DNA of 64,000 nt. Origin: Rutstroemia sp. NJR-2017a BVV2 (Eukaryota; Ascomycota; Leotiomycetes; Helotiales; Rutstroemiaceae). Position numbers and translations under genes: made by a program. This document shows positions 11,901 to 21,684 of the stretch, one piece after another; within the stretch, counting starts at the first letter, position 1, and each line of letters opens with the position of its first letter. Where the stretch lies: positions 1,736,001 to 1,800,000 of the forward strand of contig NJPS01000048.1 in NCBI GenBank assembly GCA_002946415.1, read 5' to 3'. Below the pieces are notes generated by a model. That model was given only the letters and a program-made list of their open reading frames with translations, did not search any database and was not told the origin of the DNA.

Positions 11901-13446
11901 GCAAAACAGGCAGAAAGGTCTACTGCACAGCTGTGTATGAAAAACTTCACTCGCTTATTCCTTTCTCTTCGGAGATCGGGAGTGCTAAAAGAATAAGTGT
12001 TTCCATTGCGTTGGAATGATTTGGTACGACTGTCTATGAAGGATCACCATCTATGAAAGCTTCTTTTCTACGTCCGTACCCTGTACTCTTGCTCGAGATA
12101 TCGCCGGATGTAAACCTTGCGTGCTCATGAACGGATAGCAAATAGGGGGACTCGGGAGTTCGTGTGTTTCAAGAACGATTAAAGCGCGATGCTAGCCCAA
12201 TTGGTAGATTTCCTTTTCTTCTTTGGGCCGTTTGTCACTCTGGCCCCTCCTTCCTTCCATTCTTGTATGTGAATTGTATGTGAATATTACAACGTACAAC
12301 TCACCCATAACCCTACAACCGATCCTGATTCACATCCACTTTTCATTTATAATTTTCCGCAAGTTTCTGTAGCCTATCGCACAGAGAGGAGCGTGAGGGG
12401 CTACTTTAATTGCTGGTTCCGGCCGTTAATCCCAACTTCCCATGGCCTTTACACCCTGTTTGCCTCGTGCTACCACATCATTTCTCCCCCCCCCTTCATC
12501 ACCTAGCGGCTTAGACAGCGCTCAGCCAATGCTCACATTAACCTTACTGTAACAACCCACTTGGAAATTAACGGGGCAAGCAACACTTCCCATCCTGTCG
12601 ATCGTCTTGATATTCTCTGCGGCGCTTGCCCTTGTTCCAGCTTTTGGTGTCTACGACTCTACGGAGGGAGGTAGTCGTGCTTAACGTTCCATTCAGAGTG
12701 GGTTGGGGAGGATAACAGCTTGATTTGATTGGACAATAACGAGAAAACTACACTTTGTTTCCAAAGGTCCGAAGGATGGTAACCTTCGGCGAAAAAAGAA
12801 TCTTTGTGAAGTCACGTCAGCAAGGTTAAACTTCCTTTTCGCACGCATTAGTCTGATCTGAGCATCCCGTGCTTCTACATCTGGGCTGAGTAGCTCTCCC
12901 ACATCTCTTTTTAGTATTCCTTCAGAAGGCCATGTATTTCATTCCCTAAGCATGTTTTCATACCTAGTATTCTCTAGCGTACAATCATACAGGTCCTAGC
13001 CAGCGCCCCCAGATGATTTCCCGCCCACCATGACTTGGGGGTGGGTATTTCGTACAAGGAGGTATTATTCACTAAATCTAGAATCAATATAAGATTCCGG
13101 CCTCATCCTCCCCAGAATGTTTCCTCTCTTTACCCTCTTTTGAGCTTCTTCAATCTACCATTTTGTACTTTTCGTACATACACATTCATTTGTTTCTAGC
13201 TACTGTTGCTATTCATTCCTTCTTACTCTTCTACATCTGTTGATACAGATTTTTTGGTTTTCCATACCACCAACACCCAATTGAGTCCAGCTACTCTTGC
13301 GTGTTTTCGATATCTTCTCACAATCCTTAAGCTAAATAGCACAATTTCTCTACCAATTCAGCATCAGTAGACGATACGATACATTCAACCTACCTGTTCC
13401 GCTACTACCAGTTTAACTGAGCTTCACCGGACGGTTCTCAATCAAC
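8912..13446. other. 4.5-kb intergenic region without a convincing gene
   Basis: This lies between the divergent CobW and DUF1996 genes. The longest frame is minus strand 9876-10388 (170 codons), Ser/Pro-rich, overlapped by another open frame and without recognisable motifs; I do not call it a gene. Simple-sequence patches include CATTTGC-like repeats near 9687-9710, GTCAGCA repeats near 11205-11230 and purine repeats near 11570-11615. From about 13100 the plus strand becomes T/C-rich, with short C/A patches, and reads like the promoter and long 5' leader of the secreted protein gene at 13447. Confidence 0.5.
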
Positions 13447-15466
13447 ATGGTTTCTTCAAAGGCAGTCGTCTTGGCCACTTTGGCTTCAGCGGTAACGGCA
13501 TATGATGCAACTCATAGAACTTTCGCCGTGAATCACTTTTATGGAAATGGTCCCCTCACCATGGGTCGTGTCGACCCCATCATCAATCCTGGACAGGTCT
13601 CAGGTCATGTGCATGCCATTCAAGGAGGAAATGCTTTTGCGATGAGTATGACAGACCGCACAGCGCTCGGGGCTACCTGCACTTCCTCGCGCATCAACAA
13701 TGATAAAAGCAACTACTGGACTCCCTCACTATATTTCCAGGATCCGAACAATGGTAGCTTCACTGCTGTTCCCATGTTCTACATGAATGTCTACTACTTG
13801 TAAGTTTGGAGCTCCGTGTTTTTAAGATCCATGATTCTAATGTTATATTAGCTTCGAACCGACTACGGACAAGATCACTCAATTCCCAGTAGGTCTCAGA
13901 ATGGTTGTCGGAGACCCAACTCTTCGCACTCCGCCCGCAACTGGAGCCGCCTCAGTTCTCGATCACAATTCTGGAAAAATCCAGCCCATTCAGTGGACAT
14001 GCCCACGAAACAACTACAACAGTCCATCCTATCCAGCTGATTCTGATGGCTTGCACGGAGTGGGTATTCAAGATCCTAACAACCAAGGTGCAGGTGTTGG
14101 ATTCCCAGACGTAAATTGTGACGCCGTAGCTTCTCCACTTCGCGCTGACATTCACTTCCCATCTTGCTACAACCCAGCTGTTGCCGTGGACAACTACAAG
14201 GAGAATATGGACTGGCCCACTAACGGAAACTGCCCTGAGGGATGGATTCACACCCCCCATATCTTCTACGAAGTGTACTGGGATACACTCAAGTTCAAGG
14301 ACTTGTGGACCCCAGGTCAAGGCAAACAACCTTTCGTCCTTTCCAACGGTGACCCAACCGGTTACGGTCTACATGGTGATTTCGTAAGTCAATCCACTTG
14401 TCTCGGCTTTTTACCATTTTACTAATAACTAAAACAGCTCGCCGCCTGGGAAGGTAACACCCTTCAAGACTTCATCGACAACTGTGACGCCGGAGACGCG
14501 GGAATGGATACTTGTACATCAATCATCGGCGGCAAAGTTCTTGATGATAGCAAGTCCTGCAACCTCGCCCCATTTGTTAACGAAGTTATTTCCGGTACCC
14601 TGGATAAGTTACCAGGCAACAACCCAGTCGGTCAATGGGGTGTGAACGCAGGTAGCACAGGCAACACTACTACTCCATCCTCATCAATCGTGGCATCAGC
14701 ATCCTCATCAGTCGTGGCATCAGCATCCTCATCAGTCGTGGCATCAGCATCCTCATCAGTCGTGGCATCAGCATCCTCTGCCGTGTCAAGTGTCGCATCT
14801 TCCGTTGATTCTATCGTTTCCTCAGTCTTATCTGTGGCCACCTCAGTGGGTTCACCGTCGGAAGCCAGCAGCGCTACTGCAGCATCGTCAGCCTCATCCC
14901 GATACACAGGAGGAGCTGTCCCAGCTGTCGGAGGCAATGTCGTCCCAAGCGTCGTCTCATCCGCGGGTCAGGTGTATACTACTATGGTAACGAAGACAGC
15001 AGCCACCATTGTCTACAAAACTGTTACTCGTACCGCTGGATCCGTTCAAACCTCCAGCGCCGGTTCCAGCTCCAGCTCCAGCGGCTCTACCAACGTTTCC
15101 CCATCAACCATCTCAGGCTACTCCTACACCGGCTGCTACGCGGATAACACATCCAACCGCGTGTTATCTGGCATCAAATTCGCCGATGTTGGTCTTGAAT
15201 CAGTAACCAACACCAAGTGCGTAGAATACTGTTCAGCCCATGGATACAGCGTAGCAGGTACCGAGTATGGCGGTCAATGCTTCTGCGATAACAAGCTTCC
15301 CGCAACCGTTTTGGATTCCAGCAAATGCAGCATGGCCTGTGAAGGAGATGCCACCGAGACTTGCGGTGGATCTTTGGCCTTGAGTGTTTACTCGAAGTCT
15401 GGCTCGAGCTCGCGCCGCATGGCAAGACATTTGCATAGACATTTGAACCAGGAGAACAGCATCTAG
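13447..15466 (+). CDS. Secreted DUF1996 protein with C-terminal WSC domain
   Basis: Three exons are inferred (13447-13799, 13852-14383, 14438-15466), giving 637 residues. Residues 1-18 form a signal peptide ending in AVTA. The DUF1996 domain follows, with its typical NHFYGNGPLTMGRVDPI and SGHVHAIQGG segments and several conserved His and Cys residues, and ends in LHGDF-LAAWE across the second intron. A Ser/Ala/Val-rich stalk (residues about 375-480) includes four copies of an eight-residue repeat. The C terminus has a WSC domain (YTGCYADNTSNRVLSG to CGGSLALSVYSK) with the usual cysteine pattern, a carbohydrate-binding module of fungal wall sensors and secreted enzymes. There is no C-terminal GPI or membrane signal; the tail is basic. 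Likely secreted and wall-associated; the activity of DUF1996 is unknown to me. Confidence 0.9.
14681..14776 (+). repeat. 24-bp coding minisatellite, four units
   Basis: Four head-to-tail 24-base units encode SSIVASAS once and SSVVASAS three times. The last three units are identical in DNA and the first differs by one base, so the array arose recently or is being homogenised. It sits in the Ser-rich stalk of the DUF1996-WSC protein. Confidence 0.95.
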
Positions 15467-16134
15467 ATGCGTTAATTCTTTTATGAATTATCTTGGGAGT
15501 GTAGAAGAAGGGTACGGGATAGGGTGGATAAACAAAAGAAACATTCAATTCTTTCTTGTAACCGCAGCAGCGGTGCGAGCCCATTTACTTCATGGACAAA
15601 ATTTTTAGATAGAGGAAGAACATCTGGCGTATGCAACAAGCGAATTGTAACTACATGACTCCACATCAACACTCGTTGTCCCATTGTGAGATGTCCTAGG
15701 AAAGAGGTGTCAATATATCCTGATCAATGGATTAACAAAGTAAACTATTAACTCAAACTTCGATTGATTGTTATGGAATCCAGGTTATTTCCATTCATGC
15801 ATCATTATAAAACAAAACCAGCACGAGAAGCAAAACGCCCTTCATACTTCTCAATCACATTCATCCACCTCCCTTCCCCATAATCCTTACCGACGAACCA
15901 ATCGCAATCCATCCGATCCGAACAACAGCCTCGGTTCGGCTTTCACCCCCACAAGAATCTCCACAGCAAGACCCTTGTTGTCTCTCTCCGCAATATCTAC
16001 TCTTCATCTTATCTCCATGCTTACATTATGTCCCATTCCCCATCTGTCGTGTATTGTATAATTATCACTCAATTGGCCTTAATCCCCCTTGATTGCTTTC
16101 TAGTTCAACATTGAGTGGCACACTGACAGCAAAG
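15467..16134. other. Intergenic gap
   Basis: It holds the 3' UTR of the DUF1996 gene and the promoter and leader of the nitronate monooxygenase gene. I see no gene in it; the leader part (15840-16130) is C/A/T-rich. Confidence 0.5.
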
Positions 16135-17431
16135 ATGTCGTCGCAATCTCCAATCACAACCCCTTTGACTACCCTTTTGGGTATCCGCCATCCTATCATT
16201 CTGGCGGGGATGGCGAGAACTTCGGGAGGGCCTCGTGAGTTGATTTTCGTTTTCGGTGTTGCGTTTGTGCGGCGGCGCCTGTTCTATTAAGCTGCCCTGC
16301 GCAATTTCTTCCTCGCAGCTGTGCAAATATTAACTTCCAATCGCTCTAGTCGCCGCAGCAGTGAGTAATGCAGGAGGATTGGGCTGCATTGGTGGTCTTG
16401 GATACACACCGCAACAGTATGTGCACAAACCCCTTCCATTTCGTCTCATCTTATCGAGGCCTAACATTTCCCCTCCAAACTCTAACCTTAATCCCCCTTC
16501 TCCAAAATTCCCCAGACTAACTCCCCCCAGACTCCGCGAAATAATCCACGACCTCAAATCGCACCTCAACTCCCCCAACCTCCCCTTCGGCGTCGACCTC
16601 GCCCTCCCCAAAGTCGGCGACGGCGCCCGCGCCACCAACCACGACTACACGCACGGCCAACTCGACGCCCTAATCGACGTCACCATCGCCGAAGGCGCGC
16701 GGCTCTTCATCTCCGCCGTGGGAATCCCACCCCCACATGTCATCTCCCGGCTCCACGCCGCCGGCATCCTCATCATGAACATGGTCGGCGCGCCCAAACA
16801 CGCGAAAAAGGCTCTGGACGCCGGTGTCGACATTGTATGCGCGCAGGGCGGCGAGGGCGGGGGCCACACGGGGGATATCCCGACATCAATCCTGATCCCC
16901 GCAGTAGTAGACGTAGCGCGCCAGTACCGGCCCGCGATGCTAAAGGGGCAGGAAGCGCTCGTCGTAGCCGCGGGCGGGATCTACAATGGGCGGGGCCTGG
17001 CGAGTTCGCTGATGCAGGGGGCGGCGGGGGTGTGGGTTGGGACGCGATTTGTGGCGAGTAAGGAGGCGGGGTGTAGCGAGCAGCATAAGGAGAGCGTGGT
17101 GACGGCGAAGTGGGAGGATACGATTCGCACGCTGGTAGTGAGTGGGCGGCCGCTGCGGGTGCGGACGAATGAGTGGGTGGAGAAGTGGGAGGCGCAGCCG
17201 GAGAAGATACGCGAGTTGACGGGGAAGGGGGTCGTGCCGATTGAGTGGGATATGGAGGAGGGGAATGAGGTGGATATTCCGCATTTGATGGGGGTGGTGG
17301 CGGGGGTGATTGAGGATGTTAAGCCGGCGGGTGTTATTGTGGATGAGATGGTGGCGGAGGCGGTGGAGAGGTTGAAGTGTGCGAGGGAGTTTTTAGGAGA
17401 GGGGCAGAAGGGAAGGGAGAGCAAGTTGTAG
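16135..17431 (+). CDS. Nitronate monooxygenase (2-nitropropane dioxygenase family)
   Basis: Three exons are inferred (16135-16234, 16350-16416, 16531-17431), giving 355 residues, typical for the family. The product is an FMN-dependent TIM-barrel enzyme expected to oxidise alkyl nitronates such as propionate 3-nitronate. Visible family features are the N-terminal GIRHPIILAGMA, the SNAGGLGCIGG loop, the flavin phosphate-binding segments CAQGGEGGGHTGDI (with the conserved catalytic-region His) and AAGGIYNGRGLASSLMQGAAGVWVGTRF, and the KEAGCSEQHKE segment. Both introns are supported because they restore the frame exactly at conserved motifs. Codon use changes abruptly: exon 3 is dominated by C-ending codons to about 16960 and by G-ending codons after about 16990. 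No signal or membrane segment is seen. Confidence 0.92.
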
Positions 17432-18243
17432 ATTGAGTTTGGTATAGATTTAGATATAGTAGATTTGTCCATAGGTAGCAGCGAACTAATTTTCTTATGT
17501 AGAGCAGCTGTGGTTCAGGTAGTTCATAGTTGTTCAGATAGTCTTAAAGATACATATGACATAAAATGGAGCAAGAATAATTCGGACACAATAGCCATTT
17601 AATATATTCCCTTATATCCAGCCGACAACACTATTTATATATAAACTTACCTATTAACACAACACGAAGCATGAACGAAGCCCCCGAGAATCTTATCACC
17701 TCTACTCATGCTGTATCCGTATACTTCCCATCATTCCATTACTCTTCGAACATAGCGAGCACTTCGCATACTCTCCTCCTATGTCATTTAATCCCATCAT
17801 ACATCCATGACGCCATCATAAAATTACTGTTTTCTTTCATTGCCTATTTCTCATTCGTCTCCATGTTTCCAAGCATATTCATTCACATCATCTATCGCAT
17901 GATCGATCGTTAGCAGTGCGTTGCTAGCTCTTTCCACCGCTAGGCTAGTTGCAGTACAGGCGAGCACCTTTTGCCATCGAAGACGTTCGATGGAGTCAGT
18001 CGTTACTAATAAGCAAGCAGCGCAGCCTGTATACCCTACATGGACAGCTACAGCGAAGATCGTGTGCCGCCGGGTGCATGTGTCTGCAGAACTGTGTGCG
18101 GCAGAAAGCTGTGTCGAAAGCGGACGGTGTCATATTAATGCCAACGTGATGCCGGTAGAAGGCTGCTCTATTTAGTTGAGCCCTATTAATCCGGCAATCT
18201 CTGGGCAGCTGTGGTGATCGTGCTTGGTTGCGTCTCGAATCTT
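17432..18243. other. Convergent gap
   Basis: The stretch lies between the 3' ends of the nitronate monooxygenase gene and the acidic protein gene. It is mostly AT-rich 3' UTR-like sequence. Short open frames on both strands have no recognisable content. Confidence 0.5.
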
Positions 18244-19527
18244 TCATCCAAAATTGGGTAACCTCGCCGGTACAAATTCAGCCTCGCCCGCACTATCATC
18301 ATCTTCGTCCTTGGATAATTCACTGTCATCCGGTGTTTGCATTGGAGTAGACTCGCTAGCATGTGCCGTGTCCTCCTCAACATCACCCGGCGTATGTACC
18401 TCTTCCACCGTCTCTATATCCTGCTTTGGCTCCGACGAGATCACATTCTCCGAATGCAGACCTCGTTCTTGAGCCAACCTCGCAGCTGCTTCTCGCTTCC
18501 TTTCTACTTCTTCATCTTCTTCTATCCGTATCCTTTCTTCCTCCTCTTGTAGATCGCTAATCGAGGGAGTAGCATTAGCATCAGGACTCGCCATATCAGC
18601 TGTTAATGATGTTCCCGAACTTCCTCGCTGTCCACCGGGTCGTGCTCCTGATAATGTTGTTCGTGACACATTCCTCGAGTCTTCAGGTCTCTTTCCTTTA
18701 CTGCTTTTTGTTTTCGCACTACTTCGATCATCCATACCGGAATTTGTATTCCGTCGTTCAAGAACCGTCGCAAATTCGTCGCTCAAAGGTACTGCATCTT
18801 CTTCGTCGCTGGGAAGCAAATCACCTCTCGATCGGAACGAGCCAGAAGTTTCCCCAGAACTGGCTGTCGAGCTTCTATTCCTTCTGTGCCCATGTATAAA
18901 ATCCGCCGCATCCTCATCAAAATCGGAGCCCATCAATGCCTCGGACTCTTCACCCCCAGTAATATATTCTGACCGATGAGCACCTGGGTGTTCTTGCAAA
19001 TCTGCAGCACTGGGCTTATATCTCAAGGTCCCTCCTAACTTCCATGGCAGTCTTCCCAAGAATCCTATTGCACTGGTACTCGGTATGATAGTTGGATCGC
19101 CCTCCAATCCCTTTTTTCGTCCTCTCGTCCCATAGCTCATTCCCCTCTTTCTCTTCGGCGCTTCATTTATATCTCCAGCATTTGCATGTGAACCACTGCC
19201 AGCTAGCAATCTATCCAATTCATCGTTCCCCCACCCCCCAAGAAGCCCATCATCTTCATCCCAGTCGTCGTAAAAGTCGAAGCTCAGCTCGGCGCGTCCC
19301 CTCGAGCGCCCTCTCTCCCTCAATCTCCTCGCTCGTTCTTCTCGGCCTGGGAAGCATGGCGATGTACATGCCTCAAATCCGTTTGAAATTCCCGCGAAGC
19401 ATGGATTGATATAACTATGCTGAAAGTTCCATATCCCCGCGGCAGCATTCTCTGTCGCATGTTCGGCATTCTGCGAGAATTGATTCCAAGTTTGACGGAT
19501 TCGAGGATCTTCAAGAAGTGGTGCCAT
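18244..19527 (-). CDS. Acidic, largely disordered fungal protein of unknown function
   Basis: A single-exon frame of 427 residues. I do not recognise a named family. The first 60 residues are Trp- and Cys-containing (FSQNAEHATENAAAGIWNFQ, then CFAGISNGFEACTSPCFPG) and look like the conserved part. An Arg-rich patch (residues 62-78), an acidic segment DFYDDWDEDDGLLGGWGNDELDRLL, and a basic KRKRGMSYGTRGRKK patch follow. The middle is Ser/Asp-rich with a probable phosphorylation-prone character, and residues about 330-365 are a highly charged EEEERIRIEEDEEVERKREAAARLAQERG helix, likely a coiled coil. No signal peptide or membrane span. Length, clean frame and conserved-looking N terminus support a real gene. 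Confidence 0.8.
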   Translation of the reverse strand: MAPLLEDPRIRQTWNQFSQNAEHATENAAAGIWNFQHSYINPCFAGISNGFEACTSPCFPGREERARRLRERGRSRGRAELSFDFYDDWDEDDGLLGGWGNDELDRLLAGSGSHANAGDINEAPKRKRGMSYGTRGRKKGLEGDPTIIPSTSAIGFLGRLPWKLGGTLRYKPSAADLQEHPGAHRSEYITGGEESEALMGSDFDEDAADFIHGHRRNRSSTASSGETSGSFRSRGDLLPSDEEDAVPLSDEFATVLERRNTNSGMDDRSSAKTKSSKGKRPEDSRNVSRTTLSGARPGGQRGSSGTSLTADMASPDANATPSISDLQEEEERIRIEEDEEVERKREAAARLAQERGLHSENVISSEPKQDIETVEEVHTPGDVEEDTAHASESTPMQTPDDSELSKDEDDDSAGEAEFVPARLPNFG

Positions 19528-20330
19528 TGTTATAGGGTTTCAAATCGTACCCAACCTAATTTTGTGAAATCTTGGAGGTCTTGAGTATTAATTGTGAAGC
19601 ATTATGGTTGCGCAATGTTGATCTGTGGCTTTGTTTATGAGGATCAAGTTGAGTAACGGCTTGCTTGTAGGTAGTTGAGATGATGAGGTAAGGTTGCAAT
19701 CAATAGTAAAGCCTAGTGTTTGATAAGGTTAGCGCGGATACAGCTAATTTGATATATCTTTTGGGCTTGTGCTCAGCCTTACCCGCCTAAAACGTTTTAA
19801 TATTGGGTCGTTAGAATTGGTCAGTCGCGAAGACTTCTCCTGGTGAAACATTACAGGGCTATTCACGCTTGCTCGTGCTACTCCTTGGCTTCTCCGACGA
19901 CGCCTTGGACAAGGAGGCTTCATACACCCAGAACGTCTTGTGTGAGTGTTTAGACCGTTACAACAAGCAAATGAAGACGACGAGACCAGAGGTGCTGTGA
20001 TGTGCGCGTAAGATAGGCTCATGGCAGCTCAAAATTCCACACCGTCAAAGGTAGGATTCGAATATACCAACTCTTCCAATACATATACGCAACTTGCACG
20101 GCTGGACGGTATTGGCTCAAATCCGGTGTTAGGGTCGTGTGTGGGGGATAGTGGTTTTGTAGGGACCAAGAAGCACAATCAGTGGCACAACGAGGTATTC
20201 CGCAGGCTCTCTGTCTTACGATCAACTGTCATCACGTCTATCGTTCGATATCGATTCCTTCGTCAATCTTGTACACATTTTCGATTCTTGAGCCTGCCTA
20301 ACTGATGTGTCCCATCACAACCAATACGCT
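19528..20330. other. Intergenic gap
   Basis: It contains the promoter side of the acidic protein gene and the 3' flank of the dehydrogenase gene. A 92-codon Arg/Ser-rich minus-strand frame at 19744-20022 has no recognisable features and I do not call it. Confidence 0.5.
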
Positions 20331-21216
20331 TTACTTATGGTTCAATCCCCCTGCCAGCAATAAGCTCTGGCCTGTAGCATACCCTGTCTTTGCAAACATC
20401 ATAACAGCATTTGAACATTCCTCTGGAGTGCCAAGGCGATGCAGTGGAATTTGGTCAAGAAGTCCAGGAGCGATATCCGCATTCGGGATCATACCAGTGT
20501 TGCCAATCATCGCTGGTGCTACGTCGTTCACGGTGATCTTATACTCGGCAAGATGTAATGAGAGGTTCTTCATCATAGATGTGAGGCCTCCCTTTGATGC
20601 AGCATAATCTATGAGCAAGTGAGTCAATCGTGTCTTCTATCTGTTGGATGGAAAAATATGCAACTTACGACAACCATTCAACCCAGCACCATACGCAGCG
20701 ATTGAGGAGATAAAGATAATCCTTCCCCACTTCTGCTGTTTCATTCCCTCCACACAACCTTTAACCAGCAAGAATGAAGCTCTCAAGTTGATGTTTAGTG
20801 TATACTCGAATTCTTCCAGCGGAATATCGGAGATATCCACAATGCGCTTGCCATGCCCCGCATTTGAGATCAAAATATCCACAGCATGGCCATCATGATC
20901 ACGGTTGATCTCCTCAAATAGTCTAGAGATTTGCTCGGATGATCCCATATCAACTTGATGGATTGATATTCGGAGTTCTTTGCCTTGCGGCATTTGGCGC
21001 AACTCAGAAACTAAGGCGTCGATAGCATCTTTGGATTTGGAGTAGGTGAGTGCCAGATGAACACCTTCTGCTGCGAAAGCTCGAGCACATGCACCGCCTA
21101 TGCTATTTTATGGTCAGTTACTCACTTCCCAAGTGCAGGTCAAATGGACTGTATAGTTACCCTCCTGAAGCTCCTGTGATGAGTGCTAATCGATTCGTTA
21201 AGTCATTGTCGGCCAT
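20331..21216 (-). CDS. Short-chain dehydrogenase/reductase (FabG-like)
   Basis: Three exons are inferred on the minus strand (21161-21216, 20669-21102, 20331-20608), giving 255 residues, the classical SDR length. The N-terminal Rossmann motif LALITGASGGIGGACA spans the first intron and gives the TGxxxGxG cofactor loop. The NAG motif reads SNAGHGKRI, the catalytic serine is in RIIFISSIAAYG, and the YxxxK motif HYAASKGG is rebuilt exactly by splicing the second intron. The C terminus carries the VNDVAPAMIGNTGM and TGQSLLLAGG segments. It is expected to reduce or oxidise a carbonyl/alcohol with NAD(P)H; the substrate cannot be told. It looks most like 3-oxoacyl-ACP reductase-type SDRs. It neighbours an amidase pseudogene on the same strand, so it may be the surviving member of a former gene group. 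Confidence 0.9.
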
Positions 21217-21684
21217 TTTACTGCAGTTGTGCAGCGATTATGATGCACGGAGAAATTTATACTGCAGAAGATCTAGTGAAATCGGTTTGGAGGTGCATGA
21301 AGATACATACAAGTGGTGTTCTTGCTTAGCGCGGGGAAGTACCCTATATCGGGGGACCTCGGGTTTTGTCGGCTTTTGGGTTGGGAAGCCAATGCACGTG
21401 TTTTCTAGGTCACATGCTGCTGGCTACACCGGGCAGACAGACGTATGTTCCCCTGAGGCAGCCCCCTTATAGACACTATATATCATAATTGATAGACTGT
21501 GCTGGTGTTGCCACAGCACCTTTAAATCAGGAAAAGCATTATTGGATGGGCTGGTCAAGATGGTTGAAGTTGTAGATTGTATACTAGTTGTGATTTGATC
21601 ACCGGATATAATTGGGACTCGCGCAAGTATGATTTACGAAAGCTCGAATATCAAGCTGCCAGTCCGAACGCTTGTAGGTCTATT
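21217..21684. other. Intergenic gap between dehydrogenase and amidase remnant
   Basis: A probable promoter of the dehydrogenase gene plus the 3' flank of the pseudogene. I see no gene. Confidence 0.5.

Noticed and set aside
19744..20022. 92-codon minus-strand frame
   Set aside because: Arg/Ser-rich without conservation signs; lies in the promoter side of a real gene.
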